This document shows, one piece after another, positions 37,184-48,655 of a stretch of DNA of 64,000 bases (the first letter of the stretch is position 1; every line of letters starts with the position of its first letter). The DNA comes from Pseudomonas sp. PB106 (GTDB lineage: Bacteria; Pseudomonadota; Gammaproteobacteria; Pseudomonadales; Pseudomonadaceae): assembly GCF_009764645.1 (NCBI RefSeq), contig NZ_RWIM01000064.1:1-64000 (forward strand), written 5' to 3'. The notes under the pieces are model-generated. The model saw nothing but the letters and a program-made list of their open reading frames with translations. It was not told where the DNA came from and did not search any database. The position numbers and the translations under genes were made by a program.

Positions 37184-37597
37184 TCAAGCCGCAAAACCCG
37201 GCAGCACCGGCACCGGCCGCTTGTCATCATCAATGGCGACAAAGCTGAACTGCCCATGAATCGCTTTCTCGCGACCATCACAGCTCATGCTCTCGACAAA
37301 TACTTCCACCTCGACCTTGAGGCTGGTGTTGCCGACCTTGATCACCTTCCCCACCAACTCAACGATCGACCCCGCCGGGATCGCGTGGTTGAAGTCGATG
37401 CGATCGGTAGACACGGTTACCAGCGGCAAACGGCAGAAGCGCGTGGCGGTGATGAAAGACACTTCGTCCATCCATGCCAGCGCGGTGCCGCCGAACAGCG
37501 TGTTGTGGTGGTTAGTGGTCGGCGGGAAGACGGCTTTGGTTACGCGGGTCACCGAGAGTTCGGTGCGGCGTTCGATTTCCTGGTCGCGGTTGGTCAT
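37184..37597 (-). CDS. Acyl-CoA thioesterase, hotdog fold (YciA-like)
   Basis: This 137-residue hotdog thioesterase has the catalytic loop NHHNTLFGGTALAWMDEVSF and the strand RIDFNHAIPAGSIVEL. It hydrolyses acyl-CoA to free acid and CoA. ATG 37597 (MTNRDQEIERR) is chosen over an upstream start at 37630, which lies beside a REP. Substrate length preference cannot be told. Confidence 0.9.
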   Translation of the reverse strand: MTNRDQEIERRTELSVTRVTKAVFPPTTNHHNTLFGGTALAWMDEVSFITATRFCRLPLVTVSTDRIDFNHAIPAGSIVELVGKVIKVGNTSLKVEVEVFVESMSCDGREKAIHGQFSFVAIDDDKRPVPVLPGFAA

Positions 37598-37634
37598 GAA
37601 ATAGACTCGATATCTGGCTGCCGAATACAAGCAA

Positions 37635-37681
37635 GATCAAAAGATCGTCTGATCGCAGCCCGAGCCTTCGGCAGCTCCTAC
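37635..37681. repeat. REP element (single, diverged)
   Basis: Inverse-orientation REP with an insertion (GATCGTCTGATCGCAGCCCGAGCC), between the thioesterase gene and the rplS terminator. Confidence 0.85.
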
Positions 37682-37701
37682 AGGGGGGAATTTTGGGCAA
37701 C

Positions 37702-37729
37702 AAAAAAGCAGCCCGTAGGCTGCTTTTTT
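37702..37729 (-). terminator. Intrinsic terminator of the rpsP-rimM-trmD-rplS operon
   Basis: AAAAAAGCAGCC and GGCTGCTTTTTT pair around CGTA, 19 bases after the rplS stop, with a T run on the minus strand. Confidence 0.95.
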
Positions 37730-37747
37730 CTGCATCGGAAGCTGGAC

Positions 37748-38098
37748 TTAAGCCAGTTTTTCCTTGATGCGAGCTGCTTTACCCGACAGGTCGCGCAGGT
37801 AGTACAGCTTGGCTTTACGTACGTCACCGCGACGTTTAACAGCCATGCTGTCGATCTGCGGGGAGTAGGTCTGGAAAGTACGTTCTACGCCAACACCGTT
37901 GGAGATTTTACGAACGGTGAACGCACTGTTCACGCCGCGGTTACGCTTGGCGATTACAACGCCTTCGAACGCTTGCAGACGGGAACGATCGCCTTCCTTC
38001 ACTTTCACCTGAACGACAATAGTGTCGCCTGGGGCGAAGGTAGGGATTTCTTTGGTCATCTGCTCTGCTTCGAGTGCAAGGATGATTTTGTTGGTCAT
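37748..38098 (-). CDS. rplS: 50S ribosomal protein L19
   Basis: L19 sits at the 30S/50S interface. The 116-residue product has the standard length and wording ([26 protein letters not shown]-like [16 protein letters not shown]). It is the last gene of the rpsP-rimM-trmD-rplS operon and is followed by the terminator. Confidence 0.98.
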
Positions 38099-38143
38099 GC
38101 TGTGCTCCTAAGGTAAATCGTTCGATCTACCATCGATACGTTG

Positions 38144-38896
38144 TTAACTATCGTCCCGCTCGCGGATGTATTCCTCGAGCAGCTTCTTCTCTTCTCCAGA
38201 AAGCGAGCGGCTTTCCAGAAGATCGGCGCGTCGTTCAAAGGTCCTACCAAGGGACTGCTGTAAACGCCAACGCCGGATATGCGCGTGGTTGCCACTCAGC
38301 AACACGTCGGGTACACGCTGATCCGCATACACCTCAGGTCGGGTGTAGTGCGGGCAATCCAGCAGACCATCCGTAAAGGAATCTTCCTCGGCGGAGTCCG
38401 CATGCCCTAAAGCTCCAGGCAGCAGTCGTGTAACCGCATCGATCAGGACCATCGCCGGCAGCTCGCCGCCAGACAGTACATAGTCGCCAATCGACCACTC
38501 TTCATCGACATGAGCTTCAATAAAACGCTCGTCAATGCCTTCATAGCGGCCGGCAATCAGGATCAATGCATCCGATTGTGCCAACTCGCGTACCGCCGAC
38601 TGAGTCAGTTGACGGCCTTGGGGGGACAGGTAAATAACCTTCGCCGCCTCCCCGGCTGCTGCTTTGGCCTGAACCAGAGCATCTTCCAGGGGCTTGATCT
38701 TCATCACCATGCCCGGACCACCGCCAAACGGGCGATCGTCCACAGTGTGATGCCGATCCGTCGTGTAATCTCGCGGATTCCAACAGGTCAGCTGCAAGAG
38801 CCCCTGTTTGACCGCACGACTGGTGATGCCGTAGTCGGCGATGGCGGAAAACATCTCGGGAAACAAACTGATCACTTCTACGCGCAAGTTAGCCAC
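38144..38896 (-). CDS. trmD: tRNA (guanine37-N1)-methyltransferase TrmD
   Basis: TrmD methylates G37 in tRNAs read with CCN, CUN and CGG codons, using AdoMet, to prevent frameshifting. The 250-residue SPOUT protein has [19 protein letters not shown] and the knot sequence [18 protein letters not shown] 38896 ([16 protein letters not shown]) is the start: it lies 2 bases after the rimM stop and gives the standard N-terminus, although the frame is open to 38962. Confidence 0.97.
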   Translation of the reverse strand: MANLRVEVISLFPEMFSAIADYGITSRAVKQGLLQLTCWNPRDYTTDRHHTVDDRPFGGGPGMVMKIKPLEDALVQAKAAAGEAAKVIYLSPQGRQLTQSAVRELAQSDALILIAGRYEGIDERFIEAHVDEEWSIGDYVLSGGELPAMVLIDAVTRLLPGALGHADSAEEDSFTDGLLDCPHYTRPEVYADQRVPDVLLSGNHAHIRRWRLQQSLGRTFERRADLLESRSLSGEEKKLLEEYIRERDDS

Positions 38897-38898
38897 GC

Positions 38899-39435
38899 TT
38901 AGAAGTCCGCGTCCCAATCCACCTTCATCTCGCCCGCTTCCAGGTCGATGGCCAACACGCATTGCTCCGTATAGGGCAACAGGCGTTCGCGATCATCCAG
39001 GCTGCCAGCGCAAGGCTTGACTACCATTACATCATTGGCGCCGGTTTCCAGAAGATGATCGATCTTCCCGAGCAATTGCCCCAGTTGATCAATAACCTTC
39101 AGACCTTCCAGCTGGTACCAGTAGTACTCACCGTCGGTCAATTCAGCGAACAGATTGCGCGGCACGCAGATCTCGTAACCGGCCAGAAGACGAGCTTCTT
39201 CACGATCATCAAGACCCTTGAGCTTTGCGACCAGGAACTTATCGCTCCCGCGTCCACTGACCAGCTCGACCTGTTTGACATTGCCTTCGCGCTTGAGCGT
39301 CCAGGTTTTGTACTGCAACAGGTTTTCAGTCGGATCAGTAAAGGAATAAACCTTCACTTCGCCGCGAACGCCATGAACAGAATAAATTTTGCCAATAACG
39401 ATCAAATCATCGGCAACAGCAGGCGTCGCGCTCAT
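38899..39435 (-). CDS. rimM: 16S rRNA processing protein RimM
   Basis: RimM binds S19 and aids maturation of the 30S head. The 178-residue product has an N-terminal RimM domain ([22 protein letters not shown]) and a C-terminal PRC-barrel ([20 protein letters not shown]). It sits between rpsP and trmD with gaps of 5 and 2 bases. Confidence 0.97.
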   Translation of the reverse strand: MSATPAVADDLIVIGKIYSVHGVRGEVKVYSFTDPTENLLQYKTWTLKREGNVKQVELVSGRGSDKFLVAKLKGLDDREEARLLAGYEICVPRNLFAELTDGEYYWYQLEGLKVIDQLGQLLGKIDHLLETGANDVMVVKPCAGSLDDRERLLPYTEQCVLAIDLEAGEMKVDWDADF

Positions 39436-39440
39436 ATTGC

Positions 39441-39692
39441 TCAGGCCGCAGCCTTTGCAGATTCCTTCAGCAACTGAGCAACACGCTCAGAAGGCTGTGC
39501 ACCAACGCTCAGCCAGTAGGCTACGCGCTCTTGGTTCACGGACAGACGGATTTCCTGACCACGGGCAACAGGGTTGAAGAAACCAACCTGTTCTTTGTGG
39601 GAGCCGTCACGCGGGTTACGCGAGTCGGTTACGGTCAGGTGGTAAAACGGGCGCTTTTTGGAGCCGCCAAGGGCAAGACGGATTGTTAGCAT
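39441..39692 (-). CDS. rpsP: 30S ribosomal protein S16
   Basis: The 83-residue S16 begins [19 protein letters not shown], the usual start. It is the first gene of the operon, preceded by a sigma70-like promoter at 39765-39792. Confidence 0.98.
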   Translation of the reverse strand: MLTIRLALGGSKKRPFYHLTVTDSRNPRDGSHKEQVGFFNPVARGQEIRLSVNQERVAYWLSVGAQPSERVAQLLKESAKAAA

Positions 39693-39764
39693 GTGAACAT
39701 CGTTCCTGTAGTCGGTGCTGCAAATCTAAATGCACAGCGGGCATGGGTGCCCGAAAGGCCGCAT

Positions 39765-39792
39765 ATTCTAAGGAATATCCGGACTTTTGCAA
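39765..39792 (-). promoter_or_regulatory. Sigma70-type promoter of the rpsP operon
   Basis: On the minus strand TTGCAA (39792-39787) and TAGAAT (39770-39765) are separated by 16 bases. The rpsP start is about 73 bases downstream. Confidence 0.55.
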
Positions 39793-39915
39793 ATGACTTT
39801 TTCCGGCGCCTATGGCATGCCGTGCAGATCTGCATATAGAGCCGTCGATGAAAACGGCCAGTCAGCTCCCGCCGAGTGCGGGTTTGCTGTTGATCCTGCG
39901 TCCTTGCAGGGTCTG

Positions 39916-39935
39916 CGCCGGTGCGACGACCGGCG
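39916..39935 (-). terminator. Possible hairpin terminator of ffh
   Basis: CGCCGGT and ACCGGCG form a 7-bp stem 6 bases after the ffh stop. No T run follows, so this is a weak call. Confidence 0.35.
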
Positions 39936-39941
39936 AAGTCT

Positions 39942-41318
<1,377 letters not shown>

Positions 41319-41528
41319 TGCGCGATCCTTTCAGGCCCTGTGTAGACCGGGATAATGGCGGCCCAGACCGGAATCAACATGTGCTCGGCGAGCTTGCGGC
41401 GTGGGCAGGTCGCGGATTATAGCGAAGACTGCGGCTGGCGGACACCTCGCTGTCAGCTTCCTGAGTCTTTCGTGCCATGGCGGTTCTATGCCAAACTCAG
41501 CCCCTTTCGGGCTTGCCTAACAGGATTT

Positions 41529-42341
41529 ATGCTCCCCTTGTCACCCAGCTTATTGACCACCCTCGCCGCCGCCCTTCTATATGCCGCTGCGACCCTTTAT
41601 CAGAGCACCCGCTTGGCCACTGGCGCCAAGGCGAACAAGCGCCTGCTGGTCAGCCTTGGCGCGCTCGCCGTGGTGGCCCACGCCGCCAGCCTGCTCACTC
41701 ACTTGTTGACGCCGATCGGTCTGGGCCTGGACTTCTTCAGCGCCTCCAGCCTGATCGCGGCGGCGGTGATTGCCCTGACGCTGATCGCCTGTTCACGAAT
41801 CCCGGTGGAAAATCTGCTGGTGCTGCTGTTCCCGCTCGGCGCGGTCACGGTGTTGCTGGCGCAGTTCGCGCCGACCGGCACGGTGCAGATCATCGACGAA
41901 GAACCGGGCATCCTCGCGCACATTCTGCTGTCGATCCTCGCTTACGGCATGTTCACCATCGCGGTGTTCCAGGCCTTGCTGCTGCTGGTGCAAGACCATC
42001 AACTCAAGCACAAGCACCCGTCCGGGCTGATCAAGAACTTCCCGCCACTGCAAACCATGGAAAGCCTGCTGTTCGGTTTCCTCTGGGCCGGCTGGACGCT
42101 GCTGTCGCTGTCGCTGATTTCTGGTTGGCTGTTCGTCGAGAACCTGTTCGCCCAGCACCTGGTGCACAAGACCCTGCTGGCGTGCCTGGCGTGGATCGTG
42201 TTCAGCGTGCTGCTGTGGGGCCGCAACCGTCTCGGCTGGCGCGGTCACAAGGCGATCCGCTGGACTCTCGCCGGTTTCTGCCTGCTGATGTTGGCGTATT
42301 TCGGCAGCAAACTGGTTCGCGAATACATCCTGCACATCTGA
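41529..42341 (+). CDS. CcsA/YpjD-like inner-membrane protein
   Basis: This 270-residue multi-spanning protein of the cytochrome c assembly (CcsA/CcmC) type is often named YpjD. About eight hydrophobic segments are seen, and the family region DEEPGILAHILLSILAYGMFTIA is present. ATG 41529 (MLPLSPSLLTT) is chosen; the frame is open to 41355 but that part is leader DNA shared with the ffh promoter region. A heme-handling role is inferred for the family and not shown here. It is followed after 12 bases by the CorC-like gene. Confidence 0.88.
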   Translation: MLPLSPSLLTTLAAALLYAAATLYQSTRLATGAKANKRLLVSLGALAVVAHAASLLTHLLTPIGLGLDFFSASSLIAAAVIALTLIACSRIPVENLLVLLFPLGAVTVLLAQFAPTGTVQIIDEEPGILAHILLSILAYGMFTIAVFQALLLLVQDHQLKHKHPSGLIKNFPPLQTMESLLFGFLWAGWTLLSLSLISGWLFVENLFAQHLVHKTLLACLAWIVFSVLLWGRNRLGWRGHKAIRWTLAGFCLLMLAYFGSKLVREYILHI

Positions 42342-42353
42342 CGGGCGGCATAA

Positions 42354-43595
42354 ATGGACGGTTTGCCCATAGGGCCGATGCTCGCGGTATTTGTCCTGCT
42401 GATTTTATGGTCGGGGCTGTTTACCGCCGTCGAAATCGCGCAGCAGCACCTGCTCGCGCAACGCACCGCCTCACGCGCCAGCGATAAACCGCTGGCGAGG
42501 CTGAGCTTCCCGCTCGACAGCCTGATCCTTTGCAACACCCTGTGCCGCGCCCTCGCGGTCGTCATCGCGACGTTGCTGGCAATTTTCCTCTGCGAAGAAA
42601 ACGGCCCATGGGCAGCATGCCTTGGCGCCGGGGCAATTCTGCTGGTGTTTGCCGATTACTTCCCGCGCACCGTCGCTCAGCGTTACCCCGATGCCGTGCT
42701 GGCATTCGGCAATACCTTGCTGGCGGTGCCGCTGAAGATTGTTTACCCGTTTGCCTGGCTGTTCAGTCGTATTAGCGGCCTGCTGATGAGTCCGTTTGTG
42801 CGCAAGGTCAAAGTCGTCCAGCAGAGCGAAGATGACGTACCCGCCGACCGCTACGACGATCCGGAGCACCCGGTTCACGCGCACCCGGTTTCGGGCATTC
42901 ATGCGCTGGACAACATCACCGTCAACGACATCCTCGTGCCACGCAGTGACGTCGACGGTATCAACCTCGACGATTCGATCGAAGAGATCATTGAGCAACT
43001 GCGCCACAACAAACGTACGCGCCTGCCAATGTTCCACAGTGACATCAACCAGGTTGAAGCGGTACTCAATACCCGGCAGATCCGTCACCTGCTGAACAAC
43101 GGTGATCTGACGCTCGAAGCCTTGATGGCCGCCAGTTACGAACCGTATTTCGTCCCGGAAAGCACGCCGCTGCAACTGCAACTGCTGAACTTCCACAAGC
43201 AACAACGGCGTCTGGGCATGGTGGTCGACGAGTACGGCGAAGTGCTCGGTATCGTTACCCTGGAAGACATCCTCGAAGAGATCGTCGGCGAATTCGAAAG
43301 CGAGCACAGCCTCGATAATCCGCACATTCACCCTCAGGCCGATGGCCGCATGGTGGTTGATGGCGCTGCGTCGATCCGCGAATTGAACAAATGTTTGGGC
43401 TGGCATTTGCCGAGCGACGGACCGAAGACCCTCAATGGCCTGGTCACTGAAGCGCTGGAAACCATTCCGGAAAGCGCGGTTTGCCTGAAAATCGGCCGTT
43501 ATCGTTTAGAGATTCTCGAGACCGAGGAGAACCGGGTGAGCAAAGTGCTGATCTGGCACACCTCGGCTGTGCCTGCTCTGGCGGCTGCTCGATAG
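42354..43595 (+). CDS. CorC/HlyC-family (CNNM-type) membrane protein with CBS domains
   Basis: This 413-residue protein has an N-terminal DUF21/CNNM membrane domain (residues 1-150), a CBS pair (about 190-310, with VNDILVPRSDVDGINLDD and VVDEYGEVLGIVTLEDILEEIVGE) and a C-terminal CorC_HlyC domain. Family members are linked to Mg2+/Co2+ transport or homeostasis. It is likely co-transcribed with the ypjD-like gene. Confidence 0.93.
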   Translation: MDGLPIGPMLAVFVLLILWSGLFTAVEIAQQHLLAQRTASRASDKPLARLSFPLDSLILCNTLCRALAVVIATLLAIFLCEENGPWAACLGAGAILLVFADYFPRTVAQRYPDAVLAFGNTLLAVPLKIVYPFAWLFSRISGLLMSPFVRKVKVVQQSEDDVPADRYDDPEHPVHAHPVSGIHALDNITVNDILVPRSDVDGINLDDSIEEIIEQLRHNKRTRLPMFHSDINQVEAVLNTRQIRHLLNNGDLTLEALMAASYEPYFVPESTPLQLQLLNFHKQQRRLGMVVDEYGEVLGIVTLEDILEEIVGEFESEHSLDNPHIHPQADGRMVVDGAASIRELNKCLGWHLPSDGPKTLNGLVTEALETIPESAVCLKIGRYRLEILETEENRVSKVLIWHTSAVPALAAAR

Positions 43596-43610
43596 ACGAT
43601 CTTTTTGCGC

Positions 43611-43640
43611 TTGTTTGATTGTTAGCCCCCTTCCTATAAT
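43611..43640 (+). promoter_or_regulatory. Sigma70-type promoter before the MHS transporter
   Basis: TTGTTT (43611-43616) and TATAAT (43635-43640) are 18 bases apart. The gene start is about 170 bases downstream, leaving a long leader without an ORF of note. Confidence 0.5.
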
Positions 43641-43811
43641 CGAGGCGCTTACCCAAGCGCCGCCGAACCGCGTGCTTACCCCGCACCTGACAGGATTCGG
43701 CCATTTCTGCATTACACCGGCGATTGTTCCTACCTGAAACAGCGACCGCGCCTCATCCCACATCCCTGGGTGCTCGACCATAATAATTTCATGACTGTCA
43801 GGGATCACCGC

Positions 43812-45128
43812 ATGACGACCAGTACCGCTTACAGCGACACCGCGCCTGCCCAACCGACCAACTCCGCCACCCGCGTGGCGACGGCGAGTTTTATCGGCAC
43901 CGCGATTGAGTTCTACGATTTCTATGTTTACGCCACGGCGGCTGCGCTGGTGATCGGGCCGGTGTTCTTTCCGCAGACCTCAGGCACCGCGCAGATGCTG
44001 TCGGCATTTCTGACCTTCGGCATCGCCTTCCTCGCCCGTCCGCTGGGGTCGGCGCTGTTCGGGCATTTCGGTGACCGCATCGGGCGCAAGTCGACGCTGG
44101 TTGCCTCGCTGCTATTGATGGGCGTGTGTACGACGCTGATCGGCGTGCTGCCGGGTTACGCGACCATTGGCGCCTGGGCGCCGATTCTGTTGTGTGTGCT
44201 GCGCTTCGGCCAGGGGCTGGGATTGGGCGGCGAATGGGGCGGTGCCGCCCTCCTCGCCACGGAAAACGCGCCGAAAGGCAAACGCGCGTGGTTCGGCATG
44301 TTCCCCCAGCTCGGCCCTTCGATTGGCTTTCTCGCCGCCAACGGATTGTTCCTGACCCTGGCCATGACCCTCACCGACGAACAGTTCCGCAGCTGGGGCT
44401 GGCGAATTCCGTTTCTGCTCAGCGCGGCGCTGGTGATGGTTGGCCTTTACGTGCGCCTGAAGCTCCACGAAACCCCAGTGTTCGCCAACGCCATCGCCCG
44501 TCAGGAACGGGTGAAAGTGCCCCTGGTCGAGCTGTTCAGCCAGTACTGGGCGCCGACCTTGCTGGGCGCAGCGGCAATGGTGGTGTGCTATGCGCTGTTC
44601 TATATCTCGACGGTGTTTTCCCTGAGCTACGGGGTGTCCACCCTCGGTTATAGCCGTGAGACGTTCCTCGGATTGCTGTGCTTTGCCGTGCTATTCATGG
44701 CTGCCGCCACACCGTTGTCCGCTTGGGCCAGCGACCGTTACGGGCGCAAACCGGTGCTGATCATCGGCGGCGTGCTGGCAATACTTTCCGGGTTCTTGAT
44801 GGAACCGCTGCTGACTCAGGGTTCGACCTGGGGCGTGGCGCTGTTTCTGTGCATCGAGTTGTTTTTGATGGGCGTGACATTCGCGCCAATGGGCGCACTG
44901 CTGCCGGAGTTGTTTCCGACCCACGTGCGTTATACCGGTGCTTCGGCGGCGTATAACCTGGGCGGGATTGTCGGGGCCTCGGCGGCGCCGTTCTTTGCGC
45001 AGAAACTGGTGGCGATGGGTGGTTTGAGTTATGTCGGCGGGTATGTATCGGCGGCGGCAGTGCTGAGTTTGATTGCGGTGCTGTGCTTGAAGGAAACGCG
45101 CGATAACGATCTGAATCGGGTTGCCTGA
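43812..45128 (+). CDS. MFS transporter, metabolite:H+ symporter (MHS) family
   Basis: This 438-residue twelve-TM transporter has the signature FIGTAIEFYDFYVYATAAALV in TM1, the MFS loop GHFGDRIGRKSTL and LRFGQGLGLGGEWGGAALLATENAP. It resembles the shikimate/proline-betaine MHS branch. The substrate is not determinable. ATG 43812 (MTTSTAYSD) is chosen over the frame to 43770. It is monocistronic and followed by a REP doublet. Confidence 0.93.
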   Translation: MTTSTAYSDTAPAQPTNSATRVATASFIGTAIEFYDFYVYATAAALVIGPVFFPQTSGTAQMLSAFLTFGIAFLARPLGSALFGHFGDRIGRKSTLVASLLLMGVCTTLIGVLPGYATIGAWAPILLCVLRFGQGLGLGGEWGGAALLATENAPKGKRAWFGMFPQLGPSIGFLAANGLFLTLAMTLTDEQFRSWGWRIPFLLSAALVMVGLYVRLKLHETPVFANAIARQERVKVPLVELFSQYWAPTLLGAAAMVVCYALFYISTVFSLSYGVSTLGYSRETFLGLLCFAVLFMAAATPLSAWASDRYGRKPVLIIGGVLAILSGFLMEPLLTQGSTWGVALFLCIELFLMGVTFAPMGALLPELFPTHVRYTGASAAYNLGGIVGASAAPFFAQKLVAMGGLSYVGGYVSAAAVLSLIAVLCLKETRDNDLNRVA

Positions 45129-45137
45129 CAGATCGCT

Positions 45138-45228
45138 ATCGCGGGCAAGCCCGCTCCCACAGGGATTTCTGTTGATCACAAATTTTGTGTACGGCAAAAA
45201 ACCTGTGGGAGCGGGCTTGCCCGCGATG
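45138..45228. repeat. REP doublet, GCGGGCAAGCCCGC family
   Basis: ATCGCGGGCAAGCCCGCTCC and its inverse GGGAGCGGGCTTGCCCGCGAT face each other around about 45 bases, between the convergent MHS and purT genes. Confidence 0.95.
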
Positions 45229-45241
45229 GGCGCGACTCGGT

Positions 45242-46423
45242 TTACAGCTCGACCACAACACCCTGAGCAGCGCGAGTTGCTTTCGCACGAGCAGCCTCGA
45301 TCGACTCATGCCGCGCCAGCGCCACGCCCATGCGGCGCTGGCCATTCACTTCCGGCTTGCCGAACAGACGCAACGCCGTATCCGGCTCGCTCAACGCAGC
45401 ACCCAGATTGGCGAATGCCGTCTGCGTCGACTGCCCTTCCACCAGAATCACCGCCGAAGCGGATGGCCCGAACTGACGGATCAGCGGCACCGGCAGGCCC
45501 AGAATGGCGCGAGCGTGCAGGGCGAACTGCGACAGATCCTGGGAAATCAGCGTCACCAGACCGGTGTCATGCGGGCGCGGCGAGACTTCGCTGAACCACA
45601 CCTGATCACCTTTGATGAACAGCTCGACGCCGAACAGACCCCGGCCACCCAGCGCCTCGGTCACCGCTTTGGCAACGCGCTCGGATTCAGCCAGAGCAAT
45701 CGGGCTCATGGCTTGTGGCTGCCACGATTCCTGATAGTCGCCCTTCTCCTGACGGTGGCCAACTGGCGCGCAGAAGGTGGTGCCGCCGATGTGGCGCACG
45801 GTCAGCAGGGTGATTTCATAGTCGAAATCGATAAAGCCTTCGATGATCACCCGACCTTTGCCGGCGCGACCGCCTTCTTGCGCGTAATCCCAGGCTTTCT
45901 GCACGTCATCGACACTGCGCAGCAGGCTCTGACCCTTGCCCGACGAACTCATCACCGGTTTGACGACGCATGGGAAACCCAGGTCCTCAACGGCTTTGCT
46001 GTAGTCCTCGAAGGTGTCGGCGAAGTGGTACGGCGAGGTCGGCAGGTCCAGCTCTTCGGCGGCCAGGCGACGGATGCCTTCACGGTTCATGGTCAGTTGC
46101 GCGGCACGCGCGGTCGGGATCACGGTGAAGCCTTCGGCTTCCAGTTCAACCAGAGTGGCGGTGGCGATGGCTTCGATTTCCGGCACGATGAAGTGCGGCT
46201 TCTCGGCTTCGATCACGGCACGCAGGGCAGCGCCGTCGAGCATGTTGATCACGTGGCTGCGATGGGCGACTTGCATGGCCGGCGCGTTGGCGTAACGGTC
46301 AACGGCGATCACTTCAACGCCCAGGCGTTGCAGCTCGATCACCACTTCCTTGCCCAACTCACCACAGCCACACAGCAATACGCGGGTCGCGGTTGGCGAC
46401 AATGGAGTTCCGATACGGGTCAT
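45242..46423 (-). CDS. purT: Formate-dependent phosphoribosylglycinamide formyltransferase
   Basis: PurT makes formyl-GAR from GAR, formate and ATP in purine synthesis. The 393-residue ATP-grasp protein has the N-terminal nucleotide site [20 protein letters not shown], the lid region [10 protein letters not shown] and C-terminal [15 protein letters not shown]. The length is standard. The start is ATG 46423. No PurR-like box was identified upstream. Confidence 0.97.
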   Translation of the reverse strand: MTRIGTPLSPTATRVLLCGCGELGKEVVIELQRLGVEVIAVDRYANAPAMQVAHRSHVINMLDGAALRAVIEAEKPHFIVPEIEAIATATLVELEAEGFTVIPTARAAQLTMNREGIRRLAAEELDLPTSPYHFADTFEDYSKAVEDLGFPCVVKPVMSSSGKGQSLLRSVDDVQKAWDYAQEGGRAGKGRVIIEGFIDFDYEITLLTVRHIGGTTFCAPVGHRQEKGDYQESWQPQAMSPIALAESERVAKAVTEALGGRGLFGVELFIKGDQVWFSEVSPRPHDTGLVTLISQDLSQFALHARAILGLPVPLIRQFGPSASAVILVEGQSTQTAFANLGAALSEPDTALRLFGKPEVNGQRRMGVALARHESIEAARAKATRAAQGVVVEL

Positions 46424-46523
46424 CTCAGGTCCTCAAAGAAGCGGATCATCGAGGAAAGCAACGCCAGACGTGCTTTCCATGGGGAGAAAGCGCGGCATTT
46501 TACATGAACCTGAGGCTTTGGCT

Positions 46524-46991
46524 TCAGCCGGCGACGGCCTGTTTGCGATCGCGCCAGGCCATGATCAGCCAGACGGCGGTGACGCCGGCGAATTTCGACA
46601 GCAGCGCCGTGATGATCACGGGCGGCGTCATCAGGTCGATCATGCCGAAGAAGATGAAGGTATCGAGGGGGATGCTCAGCGCCGAACTGATCCACAAGCG
46701 GTCGCGCAACGGCCGTTTGGTGACGCTGAACACCAGCCAGTCGATGATTTCCGACACCGCGAAGGCCGTGGCGCTGGCCAAAGCGATGGACGGATCGGAA
46801 GTGACATAAGACAGCACCAAAGCCGCCAGCATCGCCACCAGCGCGCCGTGGCCAAAACGGGTTTGCACCATGTCGCGCAGTATGAACACCAGACCGCCCC
46901 AGGCCGACCAGATAATGTCCAGGTGTGGTGCGGTGGAAAAGGCGAAGTTGATCAGCACAACGCTGCTGATGTAGGCGATGAGGAAAATCAT
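46524..46991 (-). CDS. VUT-family transporter (possible queuosine precursor transporter)
   Basis: This 155-residue membrane protein has about five TM segments: IAYISSVVLINFAF at the start, then VFILRDMVQTRFGHGAL and WISSALSIPLDTFIFFGMIDL. It fits the VUT/DUF165 family, in which some members (YhhQ) import queuosine precursors. It is shorter than typical YhhQ. No preQ1 riboswitch is seen upstream, so the substrate is left open. Confidence 0.8.
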   Translation of the reverse strand: MIFLIAYISSVVLINFAFSTAPHLDIIWSAWGGLVFILRDMVQTRFGHGALVAMLAALVLSYVTSDPSIALASATAFAVSEIIDWLVFSVTKRPLRDRLWISSALSIPLDTFIFFGMIDLMTPPVIITALLSKFAGVTAVWLIMAWRDRKQAVAG

Positions 46992-47039
46992 GCGGGCGAC
47001 CTGTCAGATTGGCGCACAGGTTACTTCAGCCAAAGCAGA

Positions 47040-47123
47040 ATCAAAAGATCGCAGCCTTCGGCAGCTCTTACATTTGAAATGCGTTCTTGTGCAGGAGCTG
47101 CCGAAGGCTGCGATCTTTTGATC
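47040..47123. repeat. REP pair
   Basis: An inverse REP (47040-47070) and a forward REP (47091-47123) flank 20 bases. They lie between the VUT gene and the DUF1289 gene. Confidence 0.93.
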
Positions 47124-47127
47124 TTGG

Positions 47128-47343
47128 CTACTTGTTCGGGGTTGACCCAATCATCCACACCAACCCACTGGCTTTCGCCCGCTCATGACACAACCCCAGC
47201 ACCACGCGGCGCTCGTCATTGGTCATGCGGCCCCAGCGGGTAATTTCTGCAACCGTACGCTGGCAGCCGGTGCAGACGTCATCCTCATCCAGCGCACAAA
47301 TATTCACGCACGGCGAGGCGACGGGTCTTTCGGCGGTCGTCAT
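47128..47343 (-). CDS. DUF1289 small cysteine protein
   Basis: This 71-residue protein has the family pattern of Cys12, Cys16, Cys24 and Cys27 ([18 protein letters not shown]), probably a metal site, followed by [13 protein letters not shown]. The start overlaps the gamma-carbonic anhydrase gene by 4 bases, indicating an operon. Function unknown. Confidence 0.9.
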   Translation of the reverse strand: MTTAERPVASPCVNICALDEDDVCTGCQRTVAEITRWGRMTNDERRVVLGLCHERAKASGLVWMIGSTPNK

Positions 47344-47864
47344 TGTTCTTGCTCAACCAGATCGCGCGCATAACGTTGGGAGTTATGCACATAGTGGGCG
47401 GCGCTGGCCTCGAGCATCTTCTTCTGCGGCTCGGTCAGCTCGCGCACAACCTTGCCCGGCGACCCCATTACCAATGAACCGTCAGGTATTTCCTTGCCCT
47501 CGCCGATCAGCGAATTGGCGCCGATGATGCAGTTCTTGCCGATCTTCGCACCATTGAGAATGACGGCGTTGATGCCGATCAGGCTGTAATCGCCGACGGT
47601 ACAACCATGCAGCATGGCGTTGTGGCCGATGGTCACGCCGGTGCCGATGGTCAGCGGAAAGCCCATGTCGGTGTGCATCACCGTGCCGTCCTGCACATTG
47701 CTGTTCTTGCCGATCAGGATCAGTTCGTTGTCGCCGCGCAACACGGCGTTGAACCAGACGTTGGCGCCCTCTTCCAGTTTGACCTTGCCCACCAGCACGG
47801 CATTGGGGGCGACCCAGCTCTGTGGATGGGTCTCGACACGGGCGTCGCCCAAGCGGTATTTCAT
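47340..47864 (-). CDS. Gamma-carbonic anhydrase family protein
   Basis: This 174-residue left-handed beta-helix protein of the hexapeptide type has [13 protein letters not shown] and metal-ligand His residues in VMHTDMG and [11 protein letters not shown]. Homologues bind Zn or Fe, and some act as carbonic anhydrases; activity is not assured. ATG 47864 (MKYRLGDAR) is the usual start, though the frame continues to 47897. Confidence 0.93.
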   Translation of the reverse strand: MKYRLGDARVETHPQSWVAPNAVLVGKVKLEEGANVWFNAVLRGDNELILIGKNSNVQDGTVMHTDMGFPLTIGTGVTIGHNAMLHGCTVGDYSLIGINAVILNGAKIGKNCIIGANSLIGEGKEIPDGSLVMGSPGKVVRELTEPQKKMLEASAAHYVHNSQRYARDLVEQEQ

Positions 47865-47909
47865 CTTGTTTTCCTCAGGGCTCACGGTAACGGCCATTCG
47901 AACGATGGC

Positions 47910-48509
47910 TTAGGTGTTGATAAAGCTTTTAGGCGGTTGGTGCAGGCTGATCTTGGCGTCATAGAGCAGATTGATCAACTCGACGATCATGATCGCCGTC
48001 AGCCCCCAGATCTTGTACTCGCCAAAGCGGTAGCTCGGCACGTACCAGCTGCGACCTTGATAGTCGATGCGATGGGTGTGTTCGCGGGGGTCTTTGCGGA
48101 AGAATTCCAGCGGAACGCTGAATACGGCGGCGATCTCGGCATCATTGGCCTGATACTCGACGAAGTCGGGGATCACGCCGACATAAGGCGTGACCTTGAT
48201 GCCGTGCAGGGAGATCAACGGACTGAGCGGGCCGATGACTTCGACCAGTCCCGGCGGCAGACCGATCTCCTCTTCTGCTTCGCGCAGCGCGGTGAAGATC
48301 AGATCCGGATCCTCGGGATCGCGGCGGCCTCCGGGGAAAGCGACTTCGCCGCCGTGGGTCGATAGACCGCTGGCACGCAGGGTCAATACCAGTTCCGGCT
48401 CGTCACTACGGGTGATTGGCACCAGAACGGCGGCCTCGGGGAAACGCTTGTCGGTCTCCAGCGTGCGCGGTGTGTGGTTGCTTACCCGATGCAGTAGCTC
48501 GTCCAGCAT
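47910..48509 (-). CDS. Nudix CoA pyrophosphatase
   Basis: This 199-residue Nudix hydrolase has the box GGRRDPEDPDLIFTALREAEEEIG and the upstream CoA-type element LVLTLRASGLSTH. Family members cleave CoA to 4'-phosphopantetheine and 3',5'-ADP. It starts at 48509, is followed at 45 bases by the gamma-carbonic anhydrase gene, and is divergent from another Nudix gene. Confidence 0.92.
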   Translation of the reverse strand: MLDELLHRVSNHTPRTLETDKRFPEAAVLVPITRSDEPELVLTLRASGLSTHGGEVAFPGGRRDPEDPDLIFTALREAEEEIGLPPGLVEVIGPLSPLISLHGIKVTPYVGVIPDFVEYQANDAEIAAVFSVPLEFFRKDPREHTHRIDYQGRSWYVPSYRFGEYKIWGLTAIMIVELINLLYDAKISLHQPPKSFINT

Positions 48510-48655
48510 GAGTGTTCTCGATCAGTGCCTTACCCTGCATCATGCACCAATCATTGCAGGCGCCCAAGCCCCGAAACTCGCCATGTCGCGAAACGACAAC
48601 TTGCCGACCGACACCGCTGCACGCCAAGATAGGCGCAGCATTCAGGAAGCCCAGC

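Noticed and set aside
46992..47127. preQ1 riboswitch for the VUT gene
   Set aside because: The gap is filled mostly by REP elements; no preQ1 aptamer pattern was seen.
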